From Candidatus Phocaeicola excrementigallinarum (lineage in GTDB: Bacteria; Bacteroidota; Bacteroidia; Bacteroidales; Bacteroidaceae), in contig DWVR01000027.1 in the NCBI GenBank assembly GCA_019120125.1, positions 45,398 to 109,397 on the forward strand: 64,000 bases of DNA. Reading direction: 5' to 3'. Under the pieces are notes generated by a model. That model was given only the letters and a program-made list of their open reading frames with translations. It had not been told where the DNA came from and made no database searches. Shown in pieces: positions 25,399 to 35,305 of the stretch (its first letter is position 1; the number at the start of each line of letters is the position of its first letter). The position numbers were made by a program, and so were the translations under genes.

Positions 25399-25523
25399 GC
25401 AAAAAAAGGAACATCCGTCCAATCTCAGCCCCTTTTTTTGTCTCCCTTCCGCTTTTTTCACCGAAAAGTACGGACTATGCCGGAGCAGGACAGGCGGATG
25501 GAGGGAAACGTCATGTCGAGTTG

Positions 25524-25551
25524 ACAAAAACAGCCGATTTTGCTCCCGGCT
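25524..25551 (-). terminator. Terminator of the menaquinone operon
   Basis: On the minus strand AGCCG (25551-25547) and CGGCT (25536-25532) pair around a 10-base loop and are followed by GTTTTTG. The stem is short. Confidence 0.5.
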
Positions 25552-25598
25552 ATTGCCGCCTGCAGCTTCTTTTCAAAGAAAGACAGGCTTCTGCCATT

Positions 25599-26735
25599 TC
25601 ATTGGCAGGACAGTTCTTCTTCGGCTTTTTCCCGGGCTATCCGTCGGGCATTCGCACGGTCTGGTTTTCCCGTTCCTGTCTGTGGGAGCCGTTCGGTTCT
25701 GAAGATTTGTTTCGGTCTCCAGTAGGGGGGGAGTGCCGCTAAAGCCTGGTCTGTCTTTTCTTTCGGCAGGATGTCTTCCACCAGCATGACAATCCGTTCA
25801 CCGAATTTCGGGTCGGGCACGGAGGTGATCATGAACGGGCAGGAGAGGGTGTGGGACAATGCTTTTTCCACCTGTTCTATCTGTACCTTCACTCCTCCGG
25901 TGTTGATGGTATTGTCGCGACGTCCGATGATGCGGAAATGTCCGTTGTGGTCAAGTTCGGCAATGTCGTTGGTCGTCAATTTTTCTTTGTTTACAAGAGG
26001 TGCGTCAATTACCAGTGTCCCGCCATCCGAAAGACTGAGGCTTACGTGTTTGAACGGGGTATACCAGTGGGAGGCATTTGGGCCGTTAAGGCGGCGTAGG
26101 GCGATATGAGAAAGGGTTTCTGTCATTCCGTAGGTACTCCAGATGGCATTGGGAAAGTCATTCAGGGTCTTTTCCATTGTCTCGTCCACGGCTCCTCCTC
26201 CGATAATCAGATGATGGATTTGTTGCATCAGTCCGCGTTCTTCCGGCACGGCAAGTGAGTTGAACACCTGCATTGGAATCATGGCGGCAAACACTGGTGC
26301 CGTTCTCAGCTCCTTTAGCGGATGTCCGCTTGGGGAAACCGGTATAAGGTCCAGTCCGGTCACAAGGGAGCGTACCACTACCATTTTCCCGGCAATGTAT
26401 TGCAACGGCATGCAGAGTAGGGCGGTGTCATGAGGCTGCAGCCCCAGAAACGAGACTGTCATCATGGCGCTGTTTATCATGCGGCGTTTTTCAATCCAAA
26501 GTTCTTTCGGGGTGCCTGTGGAGCCAGAAGTGTGTACCTTCAGCGTGTCCGAGCCGTTGAACCATTCGGCCAGGAAATCAGCCAGGGTGGCATGGAAACT
26601 TCCGGTGCCATGTCGTAGGCGGAACAAAGTCTGCAGATGGCTAGGCGTGCCGTTTCCGGCGGTAGCGTCATCGTTTGTATACGTCGTTCCGTCGATGGTG
26701 ATTGTCTGTTGGGAAATATCGGTGATATATTCCAT
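25599..26735 (-). CDS. menE: O-succinylbenzoate--CoA ligase
   Basis: The 378-aa protein is an ANL-superfamily adenylating enzyme in its short Bacteroidales form. Signatures include TSGSTGTPKELWIEKRRM (phosphate loop, about 91-108), STYGMTETLSHIALR (adenine motif) and GRRDNTINTGGVKVQIEQVE, with the C-terminal lysine region GTGKPDRANARRI. It activates o-succinylbenzoate with ATP and joins it to CoA in menaquinone synthesis. It follows menC by three bases. Confidence 0.92.
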   Translation of the reverse strand: MEYITDISQQTITIDGTTYTNDDATAGNGTPSHLQTLFRLRHGTGSFHATLADFLAEWFNGSDTLKVHTSGSTGTPKELWIEKRRMINSAMMTVSFLGLQPHDTALLCMPLQYIAGKMVVVRSLVTGLDLIPVSPSGHPLKELRTAPVFAAMIPMQVFNSLAVPEERGLMQQIHHLIIGGGAVDETMEKTLNDFPNAIWSTYGMTETLSHIALRRLNGPNASHWYTPFKHVSLSLSDGGTLVIDAPLVNKEKLTTNDIAELDHNGHFRIIGRRDNTINTGGVKVQIEQVEKALSHTLSCPFMITSVPDPKFGERIVMLVEDILPKEKTDQALAALPPYWRPKQIFRTERLPQTGTGKPDRANARRIAREKAEEELSCQ

Positions 26736-26738
26736 AAG

Positions 26739-27803
26739 TCAGTGGTCTTGTGTGTATAAGTAATGGGTAAAGTCAGGCATCGGAGCGTTCGGATCGAACC
26801 AGAGACAGTCGCCTTGAATATGGAGGGGGTAGCTGATATTGTCCGTGAAAAGCAGTCCCGTGCCCAGTCCTTGCGGCAGTGTAGGATTGAGTGTGGCACA
26901 CCATTGGGCGATGGCGTTCAGACCTACGTTTGACTCAAGTGCTGATGTGATCCAGTAGCCTATTCCGCGTTGTGAGGCCAGGGAAATCCATTCGGCCGCG
27001 CCTTTCAGTCCTCCGTGTAGTGAAGGTTTCAGAATGATGTATTGTGGGCGGATGGTTTCAAGCAGTTCTATTTTCCGTTCTAAGGTATTCACTCCAATCA
27101 GTTCCTCGTCAAGCGCGATGGGAAAAGGGGATTGTGCGCAAAGCTGTCCCATTGCTGTCCATTGTCCGGCGCGGATAGGTTGTTCGATGGAATGTAACTT
27201 GAATTTACTGAGTGCTTCCAGTTTTTGAGGAGCGTCAGAAGGGGTGAATGCACCGTTGGCGTCTACGCGCAGCTCGATCTGTTCGGGAGAGAAGTGCCGG
27301 CGGATATGTTCCAGCAGTTCCAGTTCTTTCTCAAATTCGATGGCTCCGATCTTGACCTTGATGCAGCGGAAGCCGAGACGCATCTTTTCTTCAATACGGC
27401 GATACATTTCGTCAAAGTTTCCCATCCATATCAGTCCGTTGATGGGAATTCCCTGCTTTCCTTCGGAAAAAGGAGTCTTCCATAAACGGATGTTTCCGGC
27501 ATGGAGGTGTTGCATGGCTGTTTCCAGTCCGAACAGCATGGACGGATAGGGACGTAGTGCCTCGTAATTGATGGCTCCGGTGGCTTCCGTTTCCCGGCAA
27601 TGTCCGGCAAGAATCTTCTCATAGTCGGGAATATCATCGCAGCTGAGAGCTGGGAGTGGAGCGCATTCGCCTACGCCGAGATTACCGGTGTCCGGGTTGT
27701 TGACAAGCAGATACCAAAGTCTGCGGGTGGTATAGACACCACGTGAGGTCCCTGCAGGTTGCTTGAAATGCAGGGTACGGGGGATGATTTGAATCTTATA
27801 CAT
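26739..27803 (-). CDS. menC: O-succinylbenzoate synthase
   Basis: The 354-aa protein is an enolase-superfamily enzyme. It shows the KVKIG lysine motif and the metal-ligand segments VDANGAFT, SIEQPI and ALDEELIG, with KPSLHGGLKGAAEW after them. It dehydrates SHCHC to o-succinylbenzoate. The start at 27803 (MYKIQIIPR) is taken because a -7 box lies at 27880-27873 and the upstream in-frame codons fall in the promoter. Together with menE it probably forms a separate promoter unit at the end of the men cluster. Confidence 0.9.
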   Translation of the reverse strand: MYKIQIIPRTLHFKQPAGTSRGVYTTRRLWYLLVNNPDTGNLGVGECAPLPALSCDDIPDYEKILAGHCRETEATGAINYEALRPYPSMLFGLETAMQHLHAGNIRLWKTPFSEGKQGIPINGLIWMGNFDEMYRRIEEKMRLGFRCIKVKIGAIEFEKELELLEHIRRHFSPEQIELRVDANGAFTPSDAPQKLEALSKFKLHSIEQPIRAGQWTAMGQLCAQSPFPIALDEELIGVNTLERKIELLETIRPQYIILKPSLHGGLKGAAEWISLASQRGIGYWITSALESNVGLNAIAQWCATLNPTLPQGLGTGLLFTDNISYPLHIQGDCLWFDPNAPMPDFTHYLYTQDH

Positions 27804-27872
27804 TGTTCTTGTAAGGTTAGTTGTTGTGGGAACGTGTGCGGCGTCATGGACGGTGCCGTAGGGATTCCGTTG

Positions 27873-27880
27873 CAAAGGTA
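27873..27880 (-). promoter_or_regulatory. Internal -7 box (TACCTTTG) in front of menC
   Basis: TACCTTTG on the minus strand lies 70 bases before menC and starts just inside the end of the men cluster barrel gene's downstream gap. It would let menC and menE be transcribed independently of the upstream genes. Confidence 0.55.
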
Positions 27881-27893
27881 CTGATTTTGGCGG

Positions 27894-30437
27894 TTACTTC
27901 ATCCTGTTGAACTCGTATTTCAGTGACACCATGAAATATCCCCTGAGTTGTTCGGAATAAGTCTCGCTGAAGCGTGTGGCTGAGGCATAGCGGTAATAGC
28001 TTTTTTTCTGGCTGAGGATGTCGGCCCAATAGCAAGATATTTCGGCGCGTTTTTCTTTTAGGAATTTCCACGCCAGGCGGATATTCCAGAGGATTTCGTT
28101 GTTACCGTTGCCTTGTATGCCCGTACCGTTCCGTATATTGTAAGTGGCGTCAGTGTCAAAATACAGGTTCAGCGGGAGCTGGATATTGGCCGTCAGTCCG
28201 ATTGTGTAATGGCGTGAGTAGGTGGAGTTTCCTTGCAAGGAGTTTTGGGATTGCTGGTAATCCCATTTTCCGTTCAGGTCGATATTTCCCCATACCGGTA
28301 TGTATGAGATCCGGAAATCGGATGAAAGGTTTAAGGCGCGTGTACAGCTTTGCGCCATTCCATGGGTGCCGCCGTCATCAAGCAGACTGATGCGGCGGGC
28401 GAAATTTCCGGATGCGTTGGCGAAGAAACGGAACATTCCTGTGCTTTTATTGTAGCCCGCGTTGCTCATGAGACTCCAGTTCCCATGAATGTTGACCGGA
28501 CAGGTTTCCCGTTTTCCTGTTTCCGGTTCATAGATGGTGGCCTGTGTCACACTGTTGAATTCCTGGTTGAATATGGCCGATGCGTTGAAGCCTTTTGTGA
28601 AATTGCTGACTATGAAATATGCCGAATGGGTATACGATGGCTTCAGATGGGGGTTGCTTCGCCTGACAAGCAGGGGGGAGATGTATTCTGTGGGAGCCAA
28701 CAGATTGATCAGGGAGGGTTGTCGTGTATAGCCTGAGTAGTTGAGCATGGTATACCAGTTGTTTTTTTGTCGGCTGAAAACGATCGATGGGTTCCACTCA
28801 ATGTTGCATGAGGCTGTATCGATGTATGCTTTGTTCCTGTCCTGCTTCAAGGTGCGGCGTTGTGGAGTGACCGAGATGCGGGCCTGGATGTTCCATATCT
28901 TTCCCTTGTAGTTATAGACCAAAGAGATTTGATGTCCGGTCGTGGTGCTTTCACTCCGGTTGCTGAGGCTGTCCACGTGTCCGGTCTGGTAATTGTCGGG
29001 AAGCTGTCCGATGGAAAAGGAGTCGGTAGGGAACGGCGGCAGGTCGTATGTGTCTTGCCGGTTCTTTTCACGGTCATGCTTGAAGCTGTAAGAAACTTGG
29101 ATATTTGATTCATCGTTGAGGATATGGGTGTAGGCCAGTTCCAGCTGCTGGTTTTGAGTCCGGTAGGGTGATTTCCTGTATTGGTTCTGGATGTCGGTTG
29201 AGTCGTTCCCGTATAGGTCCTTCAGTCTGAAATATGTGGCTTCTCCCCAGGTGAACGATTCGTTGTCTGCCTTGTCCTGTCCTATCGTGTAATTCAAGGT
29301 CAGGTTGTTTCCTTTCTCGTTCAGTTTTCGTGCAAACAATGCGTTGACATTATATCCCCAGGCATTGCGCTTGTCTTGGGAACGGTTGACATGGTCGTTG
29401 ATGCGGCTTTCGGGATTGATGCCGTCTGTCCCGTTGAATGGATCCTTTACGTCCACTTGTGGGTCCTCGCTGAATATGGCGCTGTGCGTATCGTTCAGGC
29501 TGTTTGAGGGGAAATATCTGGCTCCCGCGTTTATGGTCAGTCGGGTCATGTCATTTATGTCCCATCCGATATTCAGGCTGCTGTTTGTGTTTTGGCTTTT
29601 GCTGAGTGAGTTGTTGTCAGTGACACCGTATTGGGTGGATTCTGTCAGGTAATTCTCGTTGTATCCTGAACCCGTAGCTCCGTTGCGGTCGTACGAGTAA
29701 TTGACATATCCTCCGATTTCCAGTTTATTGTCGATCTGTCTGCTGATGCTGATTCCGGCTGTATGTGAGATGTTCCGCTCGTCCGGAGTGGTATGGTTGC
29801 GATTTCCGGATTGGCCTATCACGCTGAAGTTGTCTCCTCCTTCCTCAAAGTGGAAAACCTTGGCATTGACCTCTTTTTTCCGATGGTTGCCGTATCCGGC
29901 CTCCGCCGATGCGTTCAACAAGCCGTTCAGCCTTTTCTTTGTTTGCAGGTCGAGCACGTAATTCTTTTCAGTGTCTTTCATGCCTGTGGCTTTTTCCTTG
30001 TCGGTCTCCTTGTCATAGACTTTCAGGCGGCTGACAAACTTGGCCGGGATGTTTTCCAGGGCCACTTTGTTGTTCCCTTTGAAAAATTCTTTTCCGTTTA
30101 CGGTGATTTCCTTGATGGGATATCCGTTGAATGAGAGTGAATGGTCTTTAGGATCATAGTCCAGCCCCGGAATACGGCGTATGAGTGCTTCAAGACAGGC
30201 GTCTTCAGACAATCTGTATGCGCCGGAATTGAACACGACCGTATCGCCTTTCTGTTCCATGGCCTGGATGGGAGCGGTGACGGTCACTTCGTCCAGCAAT
30301 AAAGTATCGGAAAGATGATATGCGACAGAGTCTTCTGATAGGGGTTTCTGGGCCGATGAATGCAGCTGGAAAGTGGCCAGCAGGCAAATCATCATGACCA
30401 GATACACGAGGCGCTTCATCTTTCCGATAATTATCAT
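27894..30437 (-). CDS. Outer-membrane beta-barrel protein with TonB-type plug
   Basis: The 847-aa protein has a signal peptide (KRLVYLVMMICLLATFQLHSSAQ), then a plug-like domain (EVTVTAPIQAMEQKGDTVVF, ALIRRIPGLDYD, EITVNGKEFFKGNN) and a large barrel of alternating strands ending in FMVSLKYEFNRMK. This fits the outer-membrane beta-barrel family of Bacteroidales related to TonB-dependent receptors, without the usual carboxypeptidase-like N-terminal domain. It lies between menB and menC on the same strand, 16 bases after menB. Start 30437 or 30419 (MKRLVYL) are both possible; a GGAG lies 9 bases before the first. The ligand is unknown. Confidence 0.8.
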   Translation of the reverse strand: MIIIGKMKRLVYLVMMICLLATFQLHSSAQKPLSEDSVAYHLSDTLLLDEVTVTAPIQAMEQKGDTVVFNSGAYRLSEDACLEALIRRIPGLDYDPKDHSLSFNGYPIKEITVNGKEFFKGNNKVALENIPAKFVSRLKVYDKETDKEKATGMKDTEKNYVLDLQTKKRLNGLLNASAEAGYGNHRKKEVNAKVFHFEEGGDNFSVIGQSGNRNHTTPDERNISHTAGISISRQIDNKLEIGGYVNYSYDRNGATGSGYNENYLTESTQYGVTDNNSLSKSQNTNSSLNIGWDINDMTRLTINAGARYFPSNSLNDTHSAIFSEDPQVDVKDPFNGTDGINPESRINDHVNRSQDKRNAWGYNVNALFARKLNEKGNNLTLNYTIGQDKADNESFTWGEATYFRLKDLYGNDSTDIQNQYRKSPYRTQNQQLELAYTHILNDESNIQVSYSFKHDREKNRQDTYDLPPFPTDSFSIGQLPDNYQTGHVDSLSNRSESTTTGHQISLVYNYKGKIWNIQARISVTPQRRTLKQDRNKAYIDTASCNIEWNPSIVFSRQKNNWYTMLNYSGYTRQPSLINLLAPTEYISPLLVRRSNPHLKPSYTHSAYFIVSNFTKGFNASAIFNQEFNSVTQATIYEPETGKRETCPVNIHGNWSLMSNAGYNKSTGMFRFFANASGNFARRISLLDDGGTHGMAQSCTRALNLSSDFRISYIPVWGNIDLNGKWDYQQSQNSLQGNSTYSRHYTIGLTANIQLPLNLYFDTDATYNIRNGTGIQGNGNNEILWNIRLAWKFLKEKRAEISCYWADILSQKKSYYRYASATRFSETYSEQLRGYFMVSLKYEFNRMK

Positions 30438-30453
30438 GTCGGATTGTCTCCGG

Positions 30454-31278
30454 TTAAGGAAGTTTCGGGTACTTTGACCAGTCCGGTTTACGTTTCTCAA
30501 GGAATGCTTTTCCTCCTTCCTGAGCTTCGTCTGTCATGTAATAAAGCATGGTCGCGTCACCGGCCAGTTCCTGAATGCCGGCTTGTCCGTCGAGTTCAGC
30601 GTTCAGTCCGGCCTTGATCATGCGGAGCGCGAGCGGACTGTGTTGCATCATGGTCTCCGCCCATTCCACCACTTCGTCTTCCAGGCGGTCAAATGGTACG
30701 ACTTTGTTCACCAGTCCCATTTCAAGCGCTTCCTGGGCCGAATACTGGCGGCAGAGGAACCAGATTTCGCGCGCCTTCTTCTGGCCTACGATACGTGCCA
30801 GATAAGAGGAACCGAATCCGGCATCGAAACTTCCTACGCGTGGTCCGGTCTGGCCGAAAATCGCGTTCTCGGAAGCGATGGTCAGGTCGCAGACCACATG
30901 CAGTACATGGCCTCCGCCGATGGCATATCCGTTGACCATGGCGATGACGGGTTTGGGCAGTGACCGTATCTGTTTCTGTACGTCGAGGATGTTCAGCCGG
31001 GGGACTCCGTCGGTACCGACATAGCCTCCGTGACCTTTCACGTGCATGTCTCCTCCTGAACAGAATGCCTTGTCGCCGGCCCCTGTCAGCACTACCACAT
31101 TGATGTCGCGACAGTCACGGCAGTAATACAGAGCGTCGCTGATTTCCTTGGTGGTGTCCGGCGTGAAGGCATTCCGGTAACGTGGGCGGTTGATTGTGAT
31201 TTTTGCGATCCCATTATGGAAGTCAAACAGGATGTCCTGATAATTCTTGATGGTTTCCCATTTTCTAGGTTGTGGCAT
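30454..31278 (-). CDS. menB: 1,4-dihydroxy-2-naphthoyl-CoA synthase
   Basis: The 274-aa protein is a crotonase-fold MenB. Diagnostic segments are [71 protein letters not shown] and the C-terminal [13 protein letters not shown]. It closes the second ring from o-succinylbenzoyl-CoA. It follows menD by five bases in the operon. Confidence 0.95.
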   Translation of the reverse strand: MPQPRKWETIKNYQDILFDFHNGIAKITINRPRYRNAFTPDTTKEISDALYYCRDCRDINVVVLTGAGDKAFCSGGDMHVKGHGGYVGTDGVPRLNILDVQKQIRSLPKPVIAMVNGYAIGGGHVLHVVCDLTIASENAIFGQTGPRVGSFDAGFGSSYLARIVGQKKAREIWFLCRQYSAQEALEMGLVNKVVPFDRLEDEVVEWAETMMQHSPLALRMIKAGLNAELDGQAGIQELAGDATMLYYMTDEAQEGGKAFLEKRKPDWSKYPKLP

Positions 31279-31283
31279 ATCGT

Positions 31284-32936
31284 TTATTTTTTGAGGTTAT
31301 GATAATAGTCCTTCAGCAGTCTTACATCCGTTTCCTTGTCTGTAAACACTTCAAGCAGAACCGGATATGGCAGTGTACCGGCTTTTGTGAAAGTTTCTGC
31401 CGCTTTGTCCAGCTCTTCATCGCAGTGGGCGGACAGATAGCGGAATCCCTTGTCTTCTGCCCATGCGCGTGCCGATGTGTGGTGGTCGGCAATGACGAAT
31501 CTCGTGGTTGTAGGACGTACTTCCAGGCCTGGCAAGGCATGGAATATTTCCCCTCCACTGTTGTTTAGAAGCAGGATGCGGATATTATTCCTATAATTTG
31601 TATTCCAAAGCGCGTTCATGTCGTAAAAGAAACTCAGGTCTCCGATAAATATGAAGTTCAGTTTTCCGGAGGCGCTTGCGTAGCCGATAGCGGTCGACAA
31701 TGAGCCTTCAATGCCATTGGTGCCTCGGTTGGAAAGTACATCTATTCCTTGGGGATGATTGTAGAGTTGGGCATAGCGCACCACGGAACTGTTGGCCAGA
31801 TGCAGGACGCTCGGTGCCGGCAGACGACGGATGATTTTCCCTATGGCACTCATTTCCGAGTATTGGAAATCAGGTTCTTGAATGGAAGAAGCCCGTGCTT
31901 TCCATTCGTGTGGATAATCGCTTGGAACAATGTCTGTCTGTTCCGCCACTTTTTCCAGAAATGCGAACGGATCGGCTTCCACGATTGTGGTGAGTGACTG
32001 GAACACATCTGCCACTTCTCCGTCAGGGGAAATGTGCCAATGCTCTGCCGGAGGATAGGCGCGCAGGAATTTTTTCAGTCTTCCGGAAATGATGTGTCCT
32101 CCGAAAGTGACTACCAGTTCGGGACGCATCGTGTCCGATTCCTCTTTCGGGATGGAGGCGAGTAAAGGCTCCAAACGACGGATCGGACATTCGGGAGCCG
32201 CCTGATTGCTGATGCTTTCCGCCATCCATACGAAATGGGGCGACAGCCGTCCGGCTGTGGACGGTTTGATCCGGCAGGCCGGATTCATCTGTCCGGGAAT
32301 GATCATGCGGCGTGTATATCGTTTGAGTGTTCTGCTGAAGATCTCGATGCCTTCCTCTTCTTCATACCGGCGGATGACACGGGCTTTTGGCAGTTCGGTT
32401 GTTGGAAGCTGGAAGAATGGCGGATTGATAGGAATGTTGATATGCACCGGTCCTTTGCCGTGATGGTCCAGTTCCAGCAACGCTTCATTGATGAGGCGAT
32501 TGCAATACCATTCGTCTTCCTTGTCGTGTATTTCCGGAAGGTTGACTGATTTCCTGACCAGATTTCCGAACACTCCCGGTTGCGGCAATGTCTGTCCGTC
32601 CATCTGTCCGATCCATGCGGCCGGCCGGTCGGCTGAGATGACAATTAGCGGGACCTGTTGGTAGAAAGCTTCTGCTACGGCCGGATGGATGTTCAGCAAT
32701 GCGGATCCGGAGGTGCAGCATACGGCGGCCGGTTGTCCGCCGTTTAAGGCGAGGCCCAGTGCGAAGAATCCCGCACTCCGTTCGTCTGTCACCGGGTAGC
32801 AGGTAAATTCCGGGATGTTGGCCAGGGTCTGTACGATGGGGATGTCCCTGCTTCCCGGACAAAGCACGAATTGCCTTACGCCGTGCTCTTTCAGCAGAGC
32901 GGCCAGTTGGAGTATGTTTTTCTTGTCGGTATACAT
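31284..32936 (-). CDS. menD: SEPHCHC synthase (MenD)
   Basis: The 550-aa thiamine-diphosphate enzyme shows the N-terminal pyrimidine domain ([17 protein letters not shown]) and the C-terminal ThDP/Mg site ([36 protein letters not shown]). It joins 2-oxoglutarate to isochorismate. Start at 32936 (MYTDKKN) gives the usual length; upstream in-frame codons overlap the menF end. It lies 20 bases after menF. Confidence 0.93.
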   Translation of the reverse strand: MYTDKKNILQLAALLKEHGVRQFVLCPGSRDIPIVQTLANIPEFTCYPVTDERSAGFFALGLALNGGQPAAVCCTSGSALLNIHPAVAEAFYQQVPLIVISADRPAAWIGQMDGQTLPQPGVFGNLVRKSVNLPEIHDKEDEWYCNRLINEALLELDHHGKGPVHINIPINPPFFQLPTTELPKARVIRRYEEEEGIEIFSRTLKRYTRRMIIPGQMNPACRIKPSTAGRLSPHFVWMAESISNQAAPECPIRRLEPLLASIPKEESDTMRPELVVTFGGHIISGRLKKFLRAYPPAEHWHISPDGEVADVFQSLTTIVEADPFAFLEKVAEQTDIVPSDYPHEWKARASSIQEPDFQYSEMSAIGKIIRRLPAPSVLHLANSSVVRYAQLYNHPQGIDVLSNRGTNGIEGSLSTAIGYASASGKLNFIFIGDLSFFYDMNALWNTNYRNNIRILLLNNSGGEIFHALPGLEVRPTTTRFVIADHHTSARAWAEDKGFRYLSAHCDEELDKAAETFTKAGTLPYPVLLEVFTDKETDVRLLKDYYHNLKK

Positions 32937-32956
32937 GTGTTTCAGAAGGTTTATCG

Positions 32957-34090
32957 TCAGAGAATGTTCCGCATGGTATCCATTTTGTGTTGGGTTTCTT
33001 CCCATTCGGATTCGGCTTCAGAAGTAGGCAGGATCCCTCCTCCGGCATACAGAGTGGCGGTATCCTTGCCAATCCTCATGCAGCGCAGGTTGACGTAAAG
33101 GGTGGTATCCCCTTCGGGAGCCAGCCAGCCGATGATTCCGGAGTAATAACTCCTGTCATAGTTCTCCGTGTCGATGATGAAACGGTAGGCTTCTTCTTTG
33201 GGAAGTCCACATACGGCAGGAGTCGGATGCAGTTCCTGTAGGATGTTCCCCAGATGTCGGGTGTCTTTCAGCGTGAAATGAAAGTCTGTTTTCAAGTGGA
33301 CCAGTTGTCCGGCCCGTGCGGTGTATGGTCCTTTCTCCGTAAGTCTGGAACCGAATTTCTTGACCGTTTTGCGTATGTACTCACTGACGAATTCTTGTTC
33401 CTCCTGATTCTTTTTGTCCCATTCTGTCGGCATGTTCTCTCCATCCATCTGCATGGTTCCGGCCAGGGCCACAGTGTGCCAGTTTGAGCCATTTCCGCCA
33501 AGAATGATTTCCGGTGTGCTTCCTATCCATGTGCCGCTGACAGGAGTATGGCATAAGGAGATCATCATGCGTGGATAGCTGTTGCATGCCTTTATGAATG
33601 CGTTCAGTGGAGAGAATTTCTCAGGAAGAAGTTGTCTGCTATGGCGTGAGAGTACCAGCTTTCGGAATTCCTTTTTCCGCAACGGCTCGATAAAGAGGTT
33701 GAATGTTTCGGTATATTTCCGCTTCTCATTCTCATCGTTCGTGTGTTGTGAGGTACGGGCCGTGCATTCAGATGAGGCTTCGGCCTGTTTTTCGGATTGT
33801 ATGCCCTCCTGCACTTCTTTTAATGCGTCTGTAATCATATTCCAGTTGTGCGCCACTTTGTCGGGGCGGATGATTACAATCGGGTGTGTGGCCGAAGGCT
33901 TGAAAGGACTTATGATGAATCCTTCTTTTCCGTTCAGGTCACATAACGTTTCTGTCGTTTCCGGTTTTCCTTTCTCTTGCAGCACGAGAATCGGCTCATC
34001 GGTCCACGGCAGCCGGTAAAGCGCGAAACTTCGCTCACTCTGTGTCAGACTGTCGATGAGATGATGTATGGTTGATTCCGGTATGTTCAT
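32957..34090 (-). CDS. menF: Isochorismate synthase
   Basis: The 377-aa protein has the chorismate-binding domain of MenF/EntC enzymes ([85 protein letters not shown]). It converts chorismate to isochorismate, the first step of menaquinone synthesis. The start at 34090 (MNIPES) overlaps the stop of the thioesterase gene by four bases. Longer readings would overlap that gene entirely and are rejected. Confidence 0.92.
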   Translation of the reverse strand: MNIPESTIHHLIDSLTQSERSFALYRLPWTDEPILVLQEKGKPETTETLCDLNGKEGFIISPFKPSATHPIVIIRPDKVAHNWNMITDALKEVQEGIQSEKQAEASSECTARTSQHTNDENEKRKYTETFNLFIEPLRKKEFRKLVLSRHSRQLLPEKFSPLNAFIKACNSYPRMMISLCHTPVSGTWIGSTPEIILGGNGSNWHTVALAGTMQMDGENMPTEWDKKNQEEQEFVSEYIRKTVKKFGSRLTEKGPYTARAGQLVHLKTDFHFTLKDTRHLGNILQELHPTPAVCGLPKEEAYRFIIDTENYDRSYYSGIIGWLAPEGDTTLYVNLRCMRIGKDTATLYAGGGILPTSEAESEWEETQHKMDTMRNIL

Positions 34091-34512
34091 GGGCGTTTCT
34101 TTACTAGTTGGTTGACTATTCGTGCCGTTGAGACCAGTTTTCCTTCCGGACTTTTGATGTCCACATTCCAGACGTGTGTGGTCCTGCCTCTGTGGATGAG
34201 TGTCCCGGTGGCTTCTACCAGGCTTCCTGCGGGTACCATACTGACATGGTTTGCGCTCACCTGTATGCCGCACGGCATTTGTCCTTCCGTGCAAAGTGGG
34301 ATGGAGCCATGGCCGGCGACGATTTCCGCCAACGCCAATGAAGCTCCGCCGTTGAGGATGCCGAAAGGTTGACACGTCCGTTCGTCGACCGGCATGGTCG
34401 CTTTCACGAATCCTTCTTCCATTTGAGTGAAGCGGATGCCCAAGTGCGCTCCCATCGAATGGGACAAGTCCGGAAAATTTATCTTCTTGGTCTCATTAGC
34501 TTGCATATTCAT
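34087..34512 (-). CDS. Hotdog-fold thioesterase, probable DHNA-CoA hydrolase
   Basis: The 141-aa protein is a PaaI/YdiI-like hotdog thioesterase: MGAHLGIRFTQMEEGFVKATMPVDERTCQPFGILNGGASLALAE contains the HxG-type region in the variant form FGILNGGASLALAE, with the catalytic Glu in LAEIVAG. Its place at the head of the men operon, overlapping menF, suggests it hydrolyses 1,4-dihydroxy-2-naphthoyl-CoA. The family covers several substrates, so this is inference from context. Start at 34512 or 34506; a TTG further up lies in the promoter. Confidence 0.78.
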   Translation of the reverse strand: MNMQANETKKINFPDLSHSMGAHLGIRFTQMEEGFVKATMPVDERTCQPFGILNGGASLALAEIVAGHGSIPLCTEGQMPCGIQVSANHVSMVPAGSLVEATGTLIHRGRTTHVWNVDIKSPEGKLVSTARIVNQLVKKRP

Positions 34513-34530
34513 ACGTTTGGTATTAGTCTG

Positions 34531-34538
34531 CAAAATTA
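34531..34538 (-). promoter_or_regulatory. -7 box (TAATTTTG) of the men operon
   Basis: TAATTTTG on the minus strand lies about 19 bases before the thioesterase ATG at 34512 and should start the main men transcript. Confidence 0.55.
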
Positions 34539-34663
34539 CATAAATTCAAGAAAAAAACCGGGTTCTCCTCCCGAATTTACGGATAGTTTGTCATTTTGTC
34601 GGTGGAATAGGGAAGGGAAAAAACGGGAGGGAAAGACCCTCACTGGAAGGAGGAGTATGATTG

Positions 34664-34708
34664 CAAAAAAAAGCAATCCTCTCGTGATGTCCGGAAAGAG
34701 GATTGCTT
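34664..34708 (-). terminator. Terminator of the winged-helix gene
   Basis: AAGCAATCCTCT (34671-34682) and AGAGGATTGCTT (34697-34708) pair perfectly. On the minus strand the stem is followed by TTTTTTGCAAT. Confidence 0.8.
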
Positions 34709-34729
34709 CAGATGATTTCTTCCATGTGC

Positions 34730-34957
34730 TTATCCGATATAATAGTTCAATTCAATGTATAACACATGCCTGCCGTCAACCATCGTGTCGTCAATGGAAA
34801 GTTTCCCTTCCCGTGCCAGCCAGCCGATGGCCGCGTTAATCTGCCTGTCTGGCAGCTTGGTTGCTTCCTTGATTTCGTTGTAGTTCCATTTCCGGTGTTC
34901 GCCTTGGAGCAGTCTCCAAATAACACCTGCGCTTTCACCGATACTTTGTACATCCAT
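34730..34957 (-). CDS. Small winged helix-turn-helix protein
   Basis: The 75-aa protein (MDVQSIGESAGVIWRLLQGEHRKWNYNEIKEATKLPDRQINAAIGWLAREGKLSI split over helices) is a compact winged-helix domain of the type found as a stand-alone protein in Bacteroidales. It should bind DNA or act as an adaptor; targets are unknown. The start at 34957 is chosen because upstream in-frame sequence runs toward tRNA-Ala. It has its own terminator. Confidence 0.75.
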   Translation of the reverse strand: MDVQSIGESAGVIWRLLQGEHRKWNYNEIKEATKLPDRQINAAIGWLAREGKLSIDDTMVDGRHVLYIELNYYIG

Positions 34958-35121
34958 AAGCTGAAATTTTAATTTATAAAACGTTGTCTGTGTGATTTGC
35001 AGGATCCCACTTTTTGTCTTTTCATTAAGCTCTGGATATTGAACGCGATGTTGTTTTTCCAGCTTTTCCGTTTCCTTTCGTGCCGGACGCTGAATCTTAG
35101 TTCTCGTGTCTTGATAGAGCG

Positions 35122-35195
35122 TGGAGCATACCGGACTCGAACCGGTCACCTCGACACTGCCAGTGTCGCGCTCTAGCCAGATGAGCTAATGCCCC
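35122..35195 (-). tRNA. tRNA-Ala (GGC)
   Basis: The minus strand folds as a cloverleaf: acceptor GGGGCAT/ATGCTCC, D arm GCTC...GAGC, anticodon stem CGACA/TGTCG with loop CTGGCAG (anticodon GGC) and T loop GTTCGAG. The CCA end is not encoded. It lies alone between a winged-helix gene and a GNAT gene. Confidence 0.93.
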
Positions 35196-35274
35196 CTCAT
35201 TCTTTCCACGTGCAAAGATATAACGAATATTTTATATTTTCAATTTTTCCGCTCGATAAATCGGCCTCATTTTT

Positions 35275-35282
35275 TAATTTTG
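35275..35282 (+). promoter_or_regulatory. -7 box (TAATTTTG) for the GNAT gene
   Basis: TAATTTTG matches TAnnTTTG and lies 23 bases before the ATG at 35306. Confidence 0.55.
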
Positions 35283-35305
35283 CCACATAAACCAAAATAA
35301 TCGTG

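Noticed and set aside
32957..34375. Extended menF starting at 34375
   Set aside because: The extra 95 codons lie inside the thioesterase gene in another frame and are basic and low-complexity; the ATG at 34090 gives the normal family start.
34730..35149. 139-aa version of the winged-helix protein
   Set aside because: The first 64 codons run through the sequence next to and into tRNA-Ala and show no conserved fold, so the shorter start at 34957 is preferred.
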